Positions 53,220 to 63,638 of a DNA stretch of 64,000 bases are shown in pieces. The stretch is from assembly GCA_963718295.1 (NCBI GenBank), contig CAVQYV010000007.1, forward strand, positions 1 through 64,000. Reading direction: 5' to 3'. Positions within the stretch are counted from its first letter, which is position 1, and every line of letters starts with the position of its first letter. This stretch comes from CAVQYV01 sp963718295 [NCBI: uncultured Methylomirabilota bacterium]. GTDB lineage: Bacteria > Methylomirabilota > Methylomirabilia > CAVQYV01. Both the position numbers and the translations under genes were made by a program. The notes below the pieces were generated by a model. The model ran no database searches and was not told the origin of the DNA. It saw only the letters and a list, made by a program, of their open reading frames with translations.

Positions 53220-54332
53220 TCAATTCTTCGGGAAATACCAGGTCTCCCCGTGGTGGAGCAGGGGAGCGCCTTCCTCGCTGAGCCCAGCCGCCCGAGACGC
53301 CTCGCGAAAGGCACGAGGGGGTAGATCCAGGGGCTCATTGGTCAGGTCGAAGACCCCCCACTGCTGGGGGATGAGGGTGCGGGATTTCAGGTCGAAAAAG
53401 GCCTTTACCGCCTCCTCAGGATTCATGTGGTGATCCTTCATGAACCAGCGGGGCTCATAGCAGCCAATGGGCAAGATGGCAGCATCTATGGGGCCGAATT
53501 TCCTTCCATATTCCTTGAACCCGAAGAAGTATCCCGAATCTCCAGAGAAGAAAATCTTCCTATCCCTTGTCTGAATGAGCCAGGAGCCCCACAGCCGGCG
53601 GTTGGTATCCCGGAAGCCGCGCTTGCTCCAGTGCTGGACGGGAAGCAGACGGCAGGTGATTCCCCTCTGAGTGAAGGCCTCGAACCAGTCCAATTCGACT
53701 ACCCGTGCCCCCGGAACCACCTCTGCAAACCAGTCTTTGTAGCCGAGGGGCGTAAGATAAAGGGGTCTGATCCCGAGGCGTCGGATGCTTTCCTTGTCCA
53801 GATGGTCATAGTGGCTGTGGGAGATGAGGACCACCTCGGGGGAGGGTAGCTCATCGAGGGGGATGGGGAAGGGGGTGTGGCGGACGAGATGGAAGACATT
53901 GCCAAAGACAGGGTCGGTGAAAATATCCCTTCCCTGGAGGTGGAGCCAGAAGGAGGCATGTCCCAGGTAGGTGATGGAGTCTCCTCGCCGAAGGATTTCC
54001 CTCGTCTGGGGACGAGTGAGCGGGAAACTCGGTGGATTGCGCTTGGCCTTGGAGTAAGGATTGGGGCTGAGGACCCATTTCAGCAAGTTCCAGAGGCCTC
54101 CGGGCTGCTTTTCCGGGAGCCAGGGGTTGATGAATCCGGGATTTCCGTGGTGGGCCTTCTTCCGGGAGAGGTCCTCCAGGTCCGCCCCGTCGAGGCTGCC
54201 TCGGGAGGGAAGTCCCAGAAGAAGCACGGATGCCAGCAACAAGGAGAGCCACACCTCTCGAAGGGTTAAGGGAAAAGCGTGCCCAAGGGTTGAAGGGGTC
54301 GGCAGATGGCTGGACAACAGGCTATTGACCAT
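53220..54332 (-). CDS. MBL-fold metallo-hydrolase (NAPE-PLD/UlaG-like)
   Basis: A 370-residue metallo-beta-lactamase-fold protein with HxHxDH in ISHSHYDHLD, DSGYFFGF and the late His in KDHHMNPEEA. Family members include N-acylphosphatidylethanolamine phospholipase D and lactonases; the substrate cannot be assigned. A possible N-terminal signal segment (LWLSLLLASVLLLG) suggests export. Convergent with addB. Confidence 0.85.
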   Translation of the reverse strand: MVNSLLSSHLPTPSTLGHAFPLTLREVWLSLLLASVLLLGLPSRGSLDGADLEDLSRKKAHHGNPGFINPWLPEKQPGGLWNLLKWVLSPNPYSKAKRNPPSFPLTRPQTREILRRGDSITYLGHASFWLHLQGRDIFTDPVFGNVFHLVRHTPFPIPLDELPSPEVVLISHSHYDHLDKESIRRLGIRPLYLTPLGYKDWFAEVVPGARVVELDWFEAFTQRGITCRLLPVQHWSKRGFRDTNRRLWGSWLIQTRDRKIFFSGDSGYFFGFKEYGRKFGPIDAAILPIGCYEPRWFMKDHHMNPEEAVKAFFDLKSRTLIPQQWGVFDLTNEPLDLPPRAFREASRAAGLSEEGAPLLHHGETWYFPKN

Positions 54333-54466
54333 GGTATATCGTATAGAATAGCATCTTGGGAGGCCCGATGCAATCTGCTGCCTTTGCTCTGCTGCCTCTG
54401 TTCCGCCCCAGACGTCCCTGCAGGCCGCGACCCATCAAATAATGTGCGATTTTTGGTAATTTGCTC

Positions 54467-54495
54467 TTGACATTGAGGCCTTTTTTGTCTAAAAG
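54467..54495 (+). promoter_or_regulatory. Promoter of the hydrogenase operon
   Basis: TTGACA (54467-54472) and TAAAAG (54490-54495), 17-base spacer, in the divergent interval about 140 nt before the hydrogenase beta gene. Confidence 0.55.
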
Positions 54496-54637
54496 AATCG
54501 GGGCCTGCGAGCCGCCATCCGGCCATGTTGTCCGAGTTATGTTGGTGGACCGATTCAGCCATGAAGTATCCGGGCGTGGAAGACAGCCCTTATTCTGAGG
54601 ATTTTCTCCACTTATCCATTTGAAAAGACAGCTTTCC

Positions 54638-54980
54638 ATGACAGAGTCATTCGTTTTTGAGAGAAAACAATTTTCCAGGTTGCTTGAAGCGTTGCGACAG
54701 GAGGGGTATCGGGTCCTGGGGCCCACCCGCGGCGACAAAGCGATCTTATATGACGACCTGTCCTCAGAGGCCGATCTGCCCATCGGCTGGACCGACCAGC
54801 AAGAGGGGGGGACCTATCGTCTTCTAAGGCGCAGTGACCAAGCCCTGTTCGGCTACATCGTCGGCCCTCATTCCTGGAAGAAGTTCCTCCACGAGCCTGA
54901 CTTGAAGTTCTGCCTTGCACAGAAGAGGGAGCAATGGCTTTCAGATGGAGAGGGCTCGAAGCGGGTTCTCTTCCCCCATT
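54638..54980 (+). CDS. Group 3b hydrogenase beta subunit (frameshifted, part 1)
   Basis: The N-terminal region (SFVFERKQFSRLLEAL, GYIVGPHSWKKFLHEPD) of a hydrogenase/sulfhydrogenase iron-sulfur subunit. One base is missing somewhere around 54935-54980, and the chain continues in the frame listed next. I chose ATG 54638 although no strong ribosome binding site is seen. Confidence 0.75.
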
Positions 54981-55791
54981 GGCCTTCGTCGGCGTCCACT
55001 CCTGCGATCTGCACGCCATTTCCATTCAAGATAGGGTCTTTCTCGATGAGAAGTACCCTGATCTGGCGTACCGGGCCCGTCGGCAAGACAACTTCATCGT
55101 GGCAGCCAATTGTGGCCATGCCTGCAGTACTTGTTTCTGTGTGTCCATGGGTACTGGGCCCAAGGCCTCTTCTGGTTTCGATCTGGCCTTAACGGAGGTC
55201 ATCGAGGGCGTTCGACACTACTTCGTGGTTGAAGTAGGGACGGAGCGCGGCGGTGCAATTCTGGACAAAATCGAGCACCAGCAGGCGCAGAAAGAGGAAA
55301 AGGGGGCGGCGGAGCGGGCGGTAGCCCGTGCGGTCTCCGAGGTGGGGCGAGTCATGGATACCACCGACATCAAGGACCTCCTGTACCGCAATTACGAAAA
55401 TCCGCGGTGGGAAGAAGTGGCCTCGCGCTGTCTTTCATGCGGCAACTGCACCCTGGCCTGTCCTACCTGCTTTTGCACCACAGTGGTGGATGCCACTTCT
55501 TTGGATCGGCGAAAGGCTGAGCGCAAACGGAGATGGGATTCCTGTTTCACCATGGACTTCTCCTATATCCATGGGGGGAGCATTCGGGCCAGCACCAAGT
55601 CCCGTTATCGCCAATGGATGGTGCATAAGCTCGCTGCCTGGATCGACCAATTTGGCACCTCGGGGTGCGTCGGGTGTGGAAGGTGTATCACCTGGTGCCC
55701 CGTCGGGATAGACATCACCGAGGAAGTGAAGGCCATCCGCGATAGTGAAGGAAAGGAAGAAGGCAAGGCGCCTCTTTCAAGGAAGGGATGA
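54934..55791 (+). CDS. Group 3b hydrogenase beta subunit (frameshifted, part 2; 4Fe-4S)
   Basis: The chain continues FVGVHSCDLHAISIQDRVF, then CGHACSTCFCVSMG, and two 4Fe-4S ferredoxin cysteine sets (CLSCGNCTLACPTC, CVGCGRCITWCPVGI). It passes electrons between the catalytic dimer and the NAD(P)H-reactive gamma subunit. The frame opens at ATG 54934, but the true chain starts upstream. Confidence 0.85.
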   Translation: MAFRWRGLEAGSLPPLAFVGVHSCDLHAISIQDRVFLDEKYPDLAYRARRQDNFIVAANCGHACSTCFCVSMGTGPKASSGFDLALTEVIEGVRHYFVVEVGTERGGAILDKIEHQQAQKEEKGAAERAVARAVSEVGRVMDTTDIKDLLYRNYENPRWEEVASRCLSCGNCTLACPTCFCTTVVDATSLDRRKAERKRRWDSCFTMDFSYIHGGSIRASTKSRYRQWMVHKLAAWIDQFGTSGCVGCGRCITWCPVGIDITEEVKAIRDSEGKEEGKAPLSRKG

Positions 55792-55795
55792 AAAG

Positions 55796-56281
55796 ATGGA
55801 AACGCTGCGGCCCATTATCGTTGAACATGCTTTTTTCAAGGGTTTCAAACCTGAGCACATCGACCTCATCGTGGGTTGTGCCTCTAATGTGAGGTTCAAC
55901 GCGGGGGAATTCTTGCTCCGCGCAGGCGAAGAGGCTACCCAATTCTTCATCCTCCGTCAGGGGAAGGTAGCACTGGAGCAGTTCGCGGCGGAACGAGGGT
56001 CAATCATCATCCAGACCCTGGGGGAAGGCGACATCCTCGGATGGTCATGGCTGGTTTCTCCCTATCAGTGGGTCTTTGACGCTCGCGCCATGGAACTGAC
56101 CCGGGCGATCGCCTTCGACGGCAAATGCCTTCGCACCAAATGCGAAGAAGACCACGATCTAGGCTACGAACTGCTGAAGCGTTTCACCCCGATCATCGCC
56201 AGGCGCCTGGAAGCCACCAGGATCCAACTCTTGGACATCTATGGGAAATATTCCGAAAAGAAAAATGGTCGACACGGATAA
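55796..56281 (+). CDS. Cyclic-nucleotide-binding-domain protein in the hydrogenase operon
   Basis: A 161-residue single CNMP-binding domain (ETLRPIIVEHAFFKGFKP, LLRAGEEATQFFILRQGKVAL, LGEGDILGWSWLV). No helix-turn-helix follows, so it is a ligand-sensing or allosteric partner rather than a transcription factor. Its conserved place between beta and gamma suggests a regulatory role for the complex. ATG 55796 has AAGGAAGGGATG upstream; an in-frame GTG at 55745 overlaps beta. Confidence 0.8.
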   Translation: METLRPIIVEHAFFKGFKPEHIDLIVGCASNVRFNAGEFLLRAGEEATQFFILRQGKVALEQFAAERGSIIIQTLGEGDILGWSWLVSPYQWVFDARAMELTRAIAFDGKCLRTKCEEDHDLGYELLKRFTPIIARRLEATRIQLLDIYGKYSEKKNGRHG

Positions 56282-57110
56282 TATCGTGGATCCAATGCTC
56301 CCGCTGCCCTATCAGGTTGAGCGGGTTCGGAAGGATACTTACGATACCTTCACCGTTGAACTCAAGAGCGCAGATGGAAAGGGGCAATTCCCATTTGAAG
56401 CTGGGCAGTTCAATATGGTGTATGTTTTCGGGGTGGGCGAGGTCCCCATATCCATCAGCGGGGATCCTTCGCGGCCGGAAGTCCTGGTTCACACGACCCG
56501 GGCCGTGGGATTGGTGACCGAGGCGATGCGCAAACTGAGACCCAAGGACCTGGTGGGGGTTCGTGGTCCTTTCGGAAACCATTGGCCCATGGAAGAGGCG
56601 GAGGGGAATGATGTGGTGATCGTGGCCGGAGGGATCGGGTTGGCACCACTGCGGCCCGCCTTGTACCACATCATCTCGAACCGAGGGAAGTATGGACGGG
56701 TCTTTCTCTTGTATGGGGCCCGAACGCCCGACGACCTCCTCTTCATGAAAGAGCTGGAGCGATGGCGGGGTCAATCGATTATGGAGATCCATGTCACCGT
56801 GGATCGCGCCTTGGCCAACTGGAGGGGAAATGTAGGGGTAGTGACCACCCTGATTCCCAAGGCTGGCTTTGATCCCCAGAATACTGTGGCGATGGTCTGT
56901 GGCCCGGAGATCATGATGCGTTTTACAGTGCTGGACCTCCGGGGCCAGGGTCTGGACGTATCGAGGATCTACGCCTCCATGGAGCGCAATATGAAGTGTG
57001 GAATCGGATTATGCGGGCACTGTCAATTCGGGCCGAATTTTATTTGCAAGGATGGCCCGATTTTTAGTTTTGACCGGATTCAAGGCATGTTCGCCAAGCG
57101 AGAGATATAG
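56265..57110 (+). CDS. Group 3b hydrogenase gamma subunit (FAD/NAD(P)-binding, Fe-S)
   Basis: A 281-residue protein of the dihydroorotate-dehydrogenase-electron-transfer type. FAD site [13 protein letters not shown] and [20 protein letters not shown](P) site [14 protein letters not shown] and VCGPEIMMR, and C-terminal [20 protein letters not shown] for a 2Fe-2S cluster. It overlaps the CNMP gene by 17 nt and ends 1 nt before the small subunit start. Confidence 0.88.
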   Translation: MVDTDNIVDPMLPLPYQVERVRKDTYDTFTVELKSADGKGQFPFEAGQFNMVYVFGVGEVPISISGDPSRPEVLVHTTRAVGLVTEAMRKLRPKDLVGVRGPFGNHWPMEEAEGNDVVIVAGGIGLAPLRPALYHIISNRGKYGRVFLLYGARTPDDLLFMKELERWRGQSIMEIHVTVDRALANWRGNVGVVTTLIPKAGFDPQNTVAMVCGPEIMMRFTVLDLRGQGLDVSRIYASMERNMKCGIGLCGHCQFGPNFICKDGPIFSFDRIQGMFAKREI

Positions 57111-57111
57111 G

Positions 57112-57882
57112 ATGGGAAAACCGAAACTGGGCGTCTGGAAGTTTGCCTCCTGCGATGGGTGTCAATTGAGCCTGCTGGATTGCGAGGACGAACTCCTGGC
57201 CGTGGTAGAGGAAATCCAGATCGCCAACTTTATGGAGGCCTCCCGGGCAGTGGTCAAAGGGCCCTATGACCTTTCATTGGTAGAGGGATCCATTACCACG
57301 GCTCACGACGAGGAGCGCATTCACAAGATTCGCCGCCAGTCGAAATTCCTGGTGACCATTGGCGCCTGCGCCACTGCCGGAGGGATACAGGCCCTTCGCA
57401 ACTTCAAGGATGTGAAGGACTTCATTTCGGTGGTCTATGCCAGTCCCCAGTATATCGAGGCCCTCAACAAATCAACTCCGATCTCCGACCACATCCCGGT
57501 GGACTTTCAACTCCAGGGCTGCCCGATCAACAAGAACCAACTGGTGGAGGTTCTCAGCGCTTTTTTACATGGCCGGAAACCGGACACCCCGCCTCACAGC
57601 GTTTGCATGGAGTGCAAACTCAAAGGCGCGGTATGTGTGATGGTGGCGCACGGCACCCCATGTCTGGGACCCGTCACCCACGCGGGCTGTGGAGCCCTTT
57701 GTCCCTCTTACCACCGTGGTTGTTATGGGTGCTATGGCCCCAAGGAAACCCCCAACACAAGGTCATTGGCCGATTGGTGGAGTCGCTTGGGAGTGGCGGA
57801 AGATGGTCTGGTGCGGGCCTTCCGCACCTTCAATGCCAATAGCGAGGCTTTTCGAAGAGAGAGTGAATCCCATGAGCAGTAA
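57112..57882 (+). CDS. NiFe hydrogenase small subunit (group 3b)
   Basis: A 256-residue subunit with the proximal-cluster signature [13 protein letters not shown], then [14 protein letters not shown] and C-terminal cysteines in [27 protein letters not shown] and GCYGCYG for further clusters. It relays electrons from the NiFe site. It starts immediately after the gamma subunit; the large subunit start overlaps its end by 11 nt. Confidence 0.92.
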   Translation: MGKPKLGVWKFASCDGCQLSLLDCEDELLAVVEEIQIANFMEASRAVVKGPYDLSLVEGSITTAHDEERIHKIRRQSKFLVTIGACATAGGIQALRNFKDVKDFISVVYASPQYIEALNKSTPISDHIPVDFQLQGCPINKNQLVEVLSAFLHGRKPDTPPHSVCMECKLKGAVCVMVAHGTPCLGPVTHAGCGALCPSYHRGCYGCYGPKETPNTRSLADWWSRLGVAEDGLVRAFRTFNANSEAFRRESESHEQ

Positions 57883-59161
57883 GAAGATTAAAGTCGACTA
57901 TCTGGCCCGGGTGGAAGGGGAAGGGGCCTTCCACGTGCACATCAAGGACGATCGGGTGGCCGATGTGAAATTCAAGATTTTCGAGCCGCCTCGATTCTTT
58001 GAGGCTTTCCTGCGGGGGCGCCATTTCAGTGAGGTTCCCGATATCACCGCCCGCATCTGCGGCATATGCCCGATTGCCTATCAGATGAGCGGGGTGGCAG
58101 CAATTGAAGATGCCCTGGGCATTCAGGTGAAAGGGCAACTGCGGGCCTTGCGCCGTTTGATCTATTGCGGAGAATGGATTGAGAGCCACGCCCTCCATGT
58201 CCTGATGCTGCATGCGCCGGACTTTTTGGGCTACGAAGATGCGATCCAGATGGCAAAGGACTATCCCGATGTAGTCCAGCGGGGCCTTAAGCTGAAGAAG
58301 ATCGGCAATGACTTGGGAGCCCTGTTAGGAGGGAGGGAGATCCACCCCATCAATGTGCGAGTGGGTGGGTTCTACCGGGTTCCGAAGAAGCAGGAGTTGG
58401 CCAGATTGGTCGAGCCCCTCAAGTGGGCCAAAGATGTGGCTTCCGAGATCGTTCGTTGGGTAGGCACTCTTCCCTTCCCGGAATTCGAGCAGGACTATGA
58501 GTTCGTCGCCATGCGGCACCCCGATGAATATCCCTTTACCGAGGGTCGCTTGATTTCCAATAAGGGATTAGATATTGCCGTGCAGGAGTACGACCAGCAT
58601 TTTGCAGAGGAACATGTAGCCCATTCCAACGCCCTCCATTCCATGCTCAAAGAGAGGGGGGCGTACCATGTGGGTCCCCTGGCGCGTTACAACCTCAATT
58701 TCGACCTGCTTCCCTCCATCTGCCAGGAGGCGGCGCGATCGGCCGGGCTCGGTTCGGTCTGCAAGAATCCCTTCCAGAGCATCATTGTTCGGAGCGTGGA
58801 AGTGCTTTATGCATGCGAAGAGGCCCTGCGCATTATTGACCAGTACGAGATGCCAGAGGAGCCAGCGGTGGAGGCGGAGCCGCGGGCCGGGGTCGGCTAT
58901 GGTTGCAGCGAGGCCCCACGGGGCATCCTGGTGCATCGATACCGGGTCGATGAACGGGGTCTGATCCAGGATGCCAGGATCATCCCCCCCACCTCACAGA
59001 ACCAGAAGGTGATGGAAAGCGACCTCCTCGAATTCGTCACCAAAAACCTTGCCTTACCTCAAGACAAGCTGACCTGGCAGTGCGAGCAGGCGATCCGCAA
59101 CTACGACCCCTGCATCTCCTGCGCCACCCATTTTCTGAAAGTAAAGATCCAGCGGGATTGA
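57872..59161 (+). CDS. NiFe hydrogenase large subunit (group 3b)
   Basis: A 429-residue catalytic subunit. The N-terminal motif [11 protein letters not shown] and the C-terminal [10 protein letters not shown] provide the four Cys that bind the NiFe centre; the usual His after the second motif is present (ATHF). The chain ends soon after, so no long C-terminal extension has to be cleaved by a protease, though most NiFe proteins are processed. Together with beta, gamma and delta it forms an NAD(P)-linked hydrogenase that may also reduce sulfur. Confidence 0.93.
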   Translation: MSSKKIKVDYLARVEGEGAFHVHIKDDRVADVKFKIFEPPRFFEAFLRGRHFSEVPDITARICGICPIAYQMSGVAAIEDALGIQVKGQLRALRRLIYCGEWIESHALHVLMLHAPDFLGYEDAIQMAKDYPDVVQRGLKLKKIGNDLGALLGGREIHPINVRVGGFYRVPKKQELARLVEPLKWAKDVASEIVRWVGTLPFPEFEQDYEFVAMRHPDEYPFTEGRLISNKGLDIAVQEYDQHFAEEHVAHSNALHSMLKERGAYHVGPLARYNLNFDLLPSICQEAARSAGLGSVCKNPFQSIIVRSVEVLYACEEALRIIDQYEMPEEPAVEAEPRAGVGYGCSEAPRGILVHRYRVDERGLIQDARIIPPTSQNQKVMESDLLEFVTKNLALPQDKLTWQCEQAIRNYDPCISCATHFLKVKIQRD

Positions 59162-59406
59162 GCCAGGCTGGATCCCCTGGCCGGTCAGGCCCCGTGGATC
59201 CGCTCTTCGTTCTTAGCTTAATTCAGCACTCGCAGGCAGGCGGTTGACCTCGCCCCTTAGCCTGCCGATCGGATTCCCTTCCACGAGCCGCAGTCCAAGC
59301 TCGGTTTCTCTCCCGGACAGACCTTCCTTCCTCGTCCCCCCCAGATCCGACGGCGTAGCGGTAGCCATGGGGGCTCACCAGCCTCCCGGTGCCCCAGGAT
59401 CAGCGC

Positions 59407-60321
59407 TCAGCGCTGGCTCCTATCGGCCTGGAACCCGATCCAGATCAGGTAGAGGACAATGAAGACGCTGACGACCGTTCCCGGCACCGACGCCTTATCG
59501 CTGAAGAGGGCCAGGGCAGTGGCCGCGGCAAATCCCGAGTTCTTCACCGTCCCCATCAGGGTGAAGGTTACCCTCTCCGCCCGGGCCACACCGAGCCACT
59601 TCAAGGCAATCCCAAGCAGGTAGCCCAGGGCAAAAATGCTGAGGAACCCTACGATGGAGGCCCGGGCCAATATCCCGGGCTGCCCCAGAAACACCTCCCG
59701 GTTCAGGCCCACCACGGTAAAAGTCACCAGGAAGAAGCCCCAGTTGACGATGGTCCCCCTCGCTTTCTGGAGATAGCGATCCAGTTTGGCGAGGAGGAGG
59801 AGACGAGATAGAAGGATGGGGATCACCACCAGCTCCACCAAGATGGGAAGCAGCTTCCAGGGCGAGAGAACGCCTGCTCCGAGCAGGACGCGGGCCATGA
59901 TGGGCATAATGGCGAGGGCCGCCACATAAACTCCCACGGTCCCAACCAGGGATAAGGCGGCATTGCCTCCCAGCAAATAGGTGAAGGGGATCACGGCCAC
60001 GCCGGGAGGGGAGGCCGCCAAAATCACCGATCCGATCCATAGCTCCCGGGTCGGCATGAGCCACCGCGCCAGCACCAGAAGGAGGGTGCTGTGGATGAGG
60101 TAATTGAAGAGGACTGCCAGGAGCACTGATCGTAGGAGGGAGCGCAAAGGCGGGATGGCCTTCGATGAGAACTGGGCGGCGGAGATGGTCATGATCAGGG
60201 CCAGGGCCGGGAGCGTGAACGGCTTCGTGTAGCGGGCCACTCCGCTGCCCAGGAGGACCCCCAGGACGAAAGCAAGAATCAGGATGAAGTTGCGATTTCT
60301 AAGTATCCGAAAAATAATCAT
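59407..60321 (-). CDS. BASS-type (bile acid:sodium symporter family) transporter
   Basis: A 304-residue integral membrane protein with about 9 segments; LAASPPGVAVIPFTYLLGG and GTVKNSGFAAATALALFS match the conserved unwound regions of the BASS fold. The cargo is unknown (organic anions). It is transcribed convergently with the hydrogenase operon, next to carB. Confidence 0.75.
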   Translation of the reverse strand: MIIFRILRNRNFILILAFVLGVLLGSGVARYTKPFTLPALALIMTISAAQFSSKAIPPLRSLLRSVLLAVLFNYLIHSTLLLVLARWLMPTRELWIGSVILAASPPGVAVIPFTYLLGGNAALSLVGTVGVYVAALAIMPIMARVLLGAGVLSPWKLLPILVELVVIPILLSRLLLLAKLDRYLQKARGTIVNWGFFLVTFTVVGLNREVFLGQPGILARASIVGFLSIFALGYLLGIALKWLGVARAERVTFTLMGTVKNSGFAAATALALFSDKASVPGTVVSVFIVLYLIWIGFQADRSQR

Positions 60322-60345
60322 TCTACCCTATTGAGCGGAGAAGGG

Positions 60346-63300
60346 CTATGCGATCTCCCGATGATATTCCTGCAACGATTTGATGGTCATCTTGGGCCAC
60401 TTCCTCAGGTTCTCGATCCCGTTGACGGAGGCCTGGGCGCCCGCGATGGTGGTGATGAGGGGAACGCTGTACTGGATCGCGTGGGATCGGATCTTGGCTT
60501 CATCCTCCTTGGTCGCCTTGCCTGCGGGGGTATTGATGATGAGATCCACCTTGCCGTCCTTGATGAGATCGATAATATGGGGTCTGCCCTCATGGAGCTT
60601 GGGAAGAGTCTTCACCGCTATGTCATTTCGGAGCAGGACATTGGCGGTGCCGGAAGTGGCCAAGATCTGAAAGCCCAGGTCGGCCAATTTTTTCGCTATG
60701 AAGACGACGCTCCTTTTGTCGTGGCTCTTCACGCTGATGAAGACATTCCCGCCTTTGGGCAGTCTTTGCCCGGCGGCGATCTGGCTTTTCATATAGGCCG
60801 CACCGAATGTGGAATCGATCCCCATCACCTCTCCGGTGGATCTCATCTCCGGCCCCAGAATGGCATCCACCCCCGGGAACCGGATGAAGGGGAAGACCGA
60901 TTCCTTGACCGACACATGATTGATCCGCTTTTCCTCCGTGAATCCTAATTGCTCCAGGGTCTTTCCCAGCATGATCTTGGTGGCGAGCTTGGCCAGAGGA
61001 ACGCCGATGGCCTTGCTCACGAAGGGGATGGTGCGGCTTGCCCGGGGATTGACCTCCAGGATATAGACGGTGTTGTTCTTCACCGCATATTGGATATTCA
61101 GGAGCCCTTTTACATGTAGCTCCTTGGCCAGGGCGTAGGTATTCTTTTTGATCACCTCGATCACATCTTCACCGAGCGTATGGGGAGGAAGGACCATGGC
61201 GCTATCCCCGGAGTGAATGCCTGCCTCCTCGATGTGCTCCATAATTCCGCCGATGACGCACCTTTCGCCGTCCGCTATGGCGTCCACATCCACTTCGATC
61301 GCGTCCTCCAAAAACTTGTCTATCAGAATAGGTCGCTCGGGAGAGGCCTCCACCGCCTTCGCCATGAAGCTGCGCAGGTCATCATCGTCGTAGACGATCT
61401 CCATGGCCCGCCCCCCCAGCACATAAGAGGGCCTTACCACCACGGGATATCCGATCTTTTTGGCCACGCTTTTGGCCCCTTCGAAGGAGGTCGCAGTTCC
61501 GTTATCCGGCTGGATCAGCTTCAATTTCTTGATCATTTGTTGGAATCTCTTGCGATCCTCTGCCCGGTCGATCGAGTCGGGGCTGGTCCCCAAGATCTTC
61601 ACTCCAGCCCTGTGCAGGGGACCGGAGATGTTGAGAGGCGTCTGGCCTCCGAATTGAACGATCAATCCCAACGGTTTCTCGACATCCACGATGTTCAGGA
61701 CATCCTCCACGGTCAGGGGCTCGAAATACAATTTGTCCGAGGTATCGTAATCCGTGGAAACGGTCTCCGGATTGCAGTTGATCATGATGCTTTCCACGCC
61801 TTCCTCCTTCAAGGCATAGGAGGCATGACAGCAACAATAGTCAAACTCAATCCCCTGTCCGATTCGGTTGGGTCCCCCTCCCAGGATCACGACCTTCCGG
61901 GCGCTGGATGGTTCGCTCTCATCCTGAGTCTCATAGGTGGAATAGTAATAGGGCTGCTCGGCCTTGAACTCCCCGCCGCAGGTATCCACTAACTTGTAGA
62001 CGGCTGCGATTCCGTGGCCCTTCCTGAAGGCCCTCACCTGATCTTCCGTGGAATTGAGGAGGTAAGCGATCTGCATATCGGAAAAACCGTCCTTCTTGGC
62101 CCTCCGCAAGAGCTCGGCCGGTATCTGAATGGGGGATCCGGCTTGCTGGCCTCTGTATTTTCCGATCTCCTCTTCCGCCTCCATCAGTTGCTTCATGTTG
62201 TCGATGAACCATCTGTCAATCCGGGACAGATCGTAGATCTCGTCCACCGAAAGCCCCAGTTTCAAGCCGTATCGAATGTAGAATAGCCTCTCGTCATTGG
62301 GGATCCTGGTTTTCCGTTTGATCTCCTCCATCAAATCCTGGGAGATGGAACGGAGCGCCTCATCGGTGATTCTGTCTTTTCCATCGGCGCCCAATCCGAA
62401 TCTCCCCGCTTCCATGGACCGGATCCCCTTCTGCAGGGCCTCCTTGAAGTTCCTCCCGATGGACATGGCCTCGCCCACGGCCTTCATGGAGGTATTGAGG
62501 ACCCTTTCCGCCTGGGGAAACTTCTCGAAGGTGAACCGGCAGATCTTGAAGACGCAATAGTCCACCGTGGGCTCAAAGAAGGCCTTGGTCCATCCCGTCA
62601 CCTCGTTGAGTACCTCGGGCAGCGTGAGGCCCACGGCCAATTTGGTGGCGACCCGGGCGATGGGAAAGCCCGTCGCTTTGGAGGCCAGGGCCGAGCTTCG
62701 GGAGAGGCGGGGATTCACCTCAATGATCATGATCTCCCCGTTATCCGGATTCTGGGCGAACTGGATGTTGGAGCCTCCCCCGGTGATCCCGATCTTGCGG
62801 ATGATCCTTTTCGACAGATTCACAAACCGGGCATACTCTTCGCTGGTGAGGCTCTGAGAGGGAGCCACCACGATGCTATCCCCGGTGTGCACCCCCATGG
62901 GATCCACATTTTCCATGGAGGTGATCATGATCACATTATCCACGCAGTCCCTCATCACCTCGAATTCGATCTCTTTCCACCCCAGCACCGATTGCTCCAC
63001 CAGCACCTGGCCCACCGGGCTGATCTCGATGGCCTTGGCCAGGAAGTCCTCCAGTTCTTCTTTGTTGTAGGCGGTGGCCCCGCCGAATCCACCCAGACAG
63101 TAGGCGGGTCGCAGGATCAAGGGAAACCCGATCTGGAGGCCGATCTTCATGCCCTCTTGCACACTGGTGGCAATCCCGCTTTGAGGGAGGGCGATGCCGA
63201 TCTCCTGCATGGACTGTTTGAATAAATCCCGATCCTCCGCCCGGGAGATGGCATCCACGCTGGCCCCGATCGACTCCACCCCGTACTTCTCCAAAATGCC

Positions 63301-63615
63301 TTCCTTCATCAAAAAAAAGGCCAGATTCAGGCCCGTTTGGCCCCCCAGAGTCGGCAGGATGGCATCGGGCCTTTCCTTCCTGATAATCTCTGTGACCGTC
63401 TCCACGGTGAGAGGCTCAATGTAGGTTCTATCGGCCATCCCCGGGTCGGTCATGATGGTTGCGGGGTTGCTATTGACTAAGATGGTGAAATAGCCCTCCT
63501 CGCGGAGGGCCTTGCACGCTTGTGAGCCCGAATAGTCGAACTCGCAGGCCTGGCCGATTACAATGGGGCCCGATCCGATCATCAGAATCTTATGAATATC
63601 CGTACGTTTGGGCAT
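60346..63615 (-). CDS. carB: Carbamoyl-phosphate synthase large subunit
   Basis: 1089 residues with two ATP-grasp halves (FPLILRPAYCLGGFGG and YPVVVRPSYVLGGRAM), oligomerisation domain and C-terminal allosteric MGS-like domain (KLADLGFQILATSGTANVL). It makes carbamoyl phosphate for pyrimidines and arginine. It starts 23 nt after the carA stop. All the usual motifs look intact. Confidence 0.95.
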   Translation of the reverse strand: MPKRTDIHKILMIGSGPIVIGQACEFDYSGSQACKALREEGYFTILVNSNPATIMTDPGMADRTYIEPLTVETVTEIIRKERPDAILPTLGGQTGLNLAFFLMKEGILEKYGVESIGASVDAISRAEDRDLFKQSMQEIGIALPQSGIATSVQEGMKIGLQIGFPLILRPAYCLGGFGGATAYNKEELEDFLAKAIEISPVGQVLVEQSVLGWKEIEFEVMRDCVDNVIMITSMENVDPMGVHTGDSIVVAPSQSLTSEEYARFVNLSKRIIRKIGITGGGSNIQFAQNPDNGEIMIIEVNPRLSRSSALASKATGFPIARVATKLAVGLTLPEVLNEVTGWTKAFFEPTVDYCVFKICRFTFEKFPQAERVLNTSMKAVGEAMSIGRNFKEALQKGIRSMEAGRFGLGADGKDRITDEALRSISQDLMEEIKRKTRIPNDERLFYIRYGLKLGLSVDEIYDLSRIDRWFIDNMKQLMEAEEEIGKYRGQQAGSPIQIPAELLRRAKKDGFSDMQIAYLLNSTEDQVRAFRKGHGIAAVYKLVDTCGGEFKAEQPYYYSTYETQDESEPSSARKVVILGGGPNRIGQGIEFDYCCCHASYALKEEGVESIMINCNPETVSTDYDTSDKLYFEPLTVEDVLNIVDVEKPLGLIVQFGGQTPLNISGPLHRAGVKILGTSPDSIDRAEDRKRFQQMIKKLKLIQPDNGTATSFEGAKSVAKKIGYPVVVRPSYVLGGRAMEIVYDDDDLRSFMAKAVEASPERPILIDKFLEDAIEVDVDAIADGERCVIGGIMEHIEEAGIHSGDSAMVLPPHTLGEDVIEVIKKNTYALAKELHVKGLLNIQYAVKNNTVYILEVNPRASRTIPFVSKAIGVPLAKLATKIMLGKTLEQLGFTEEKRINHVSVKESVFPFIRFPGVDAILGPEMRSTGEVMGIDSTFGAAYMKSQIAAGQRLPKGGNVFISVKSHDKRSVVFIAKKLADLGFQILATSGTANVLLRNDIAVKTLPKLHEGRPHIIDLIKDGKVDLIINTPAGKATKEDEAKIRSHAIQYSVPLITTIAGAQASVNGIENLRKWPKMTIKSLQEYHREIA

Positions 63616-63638
63616 CTGGCGTCCCTTTCCTTTGCCTT

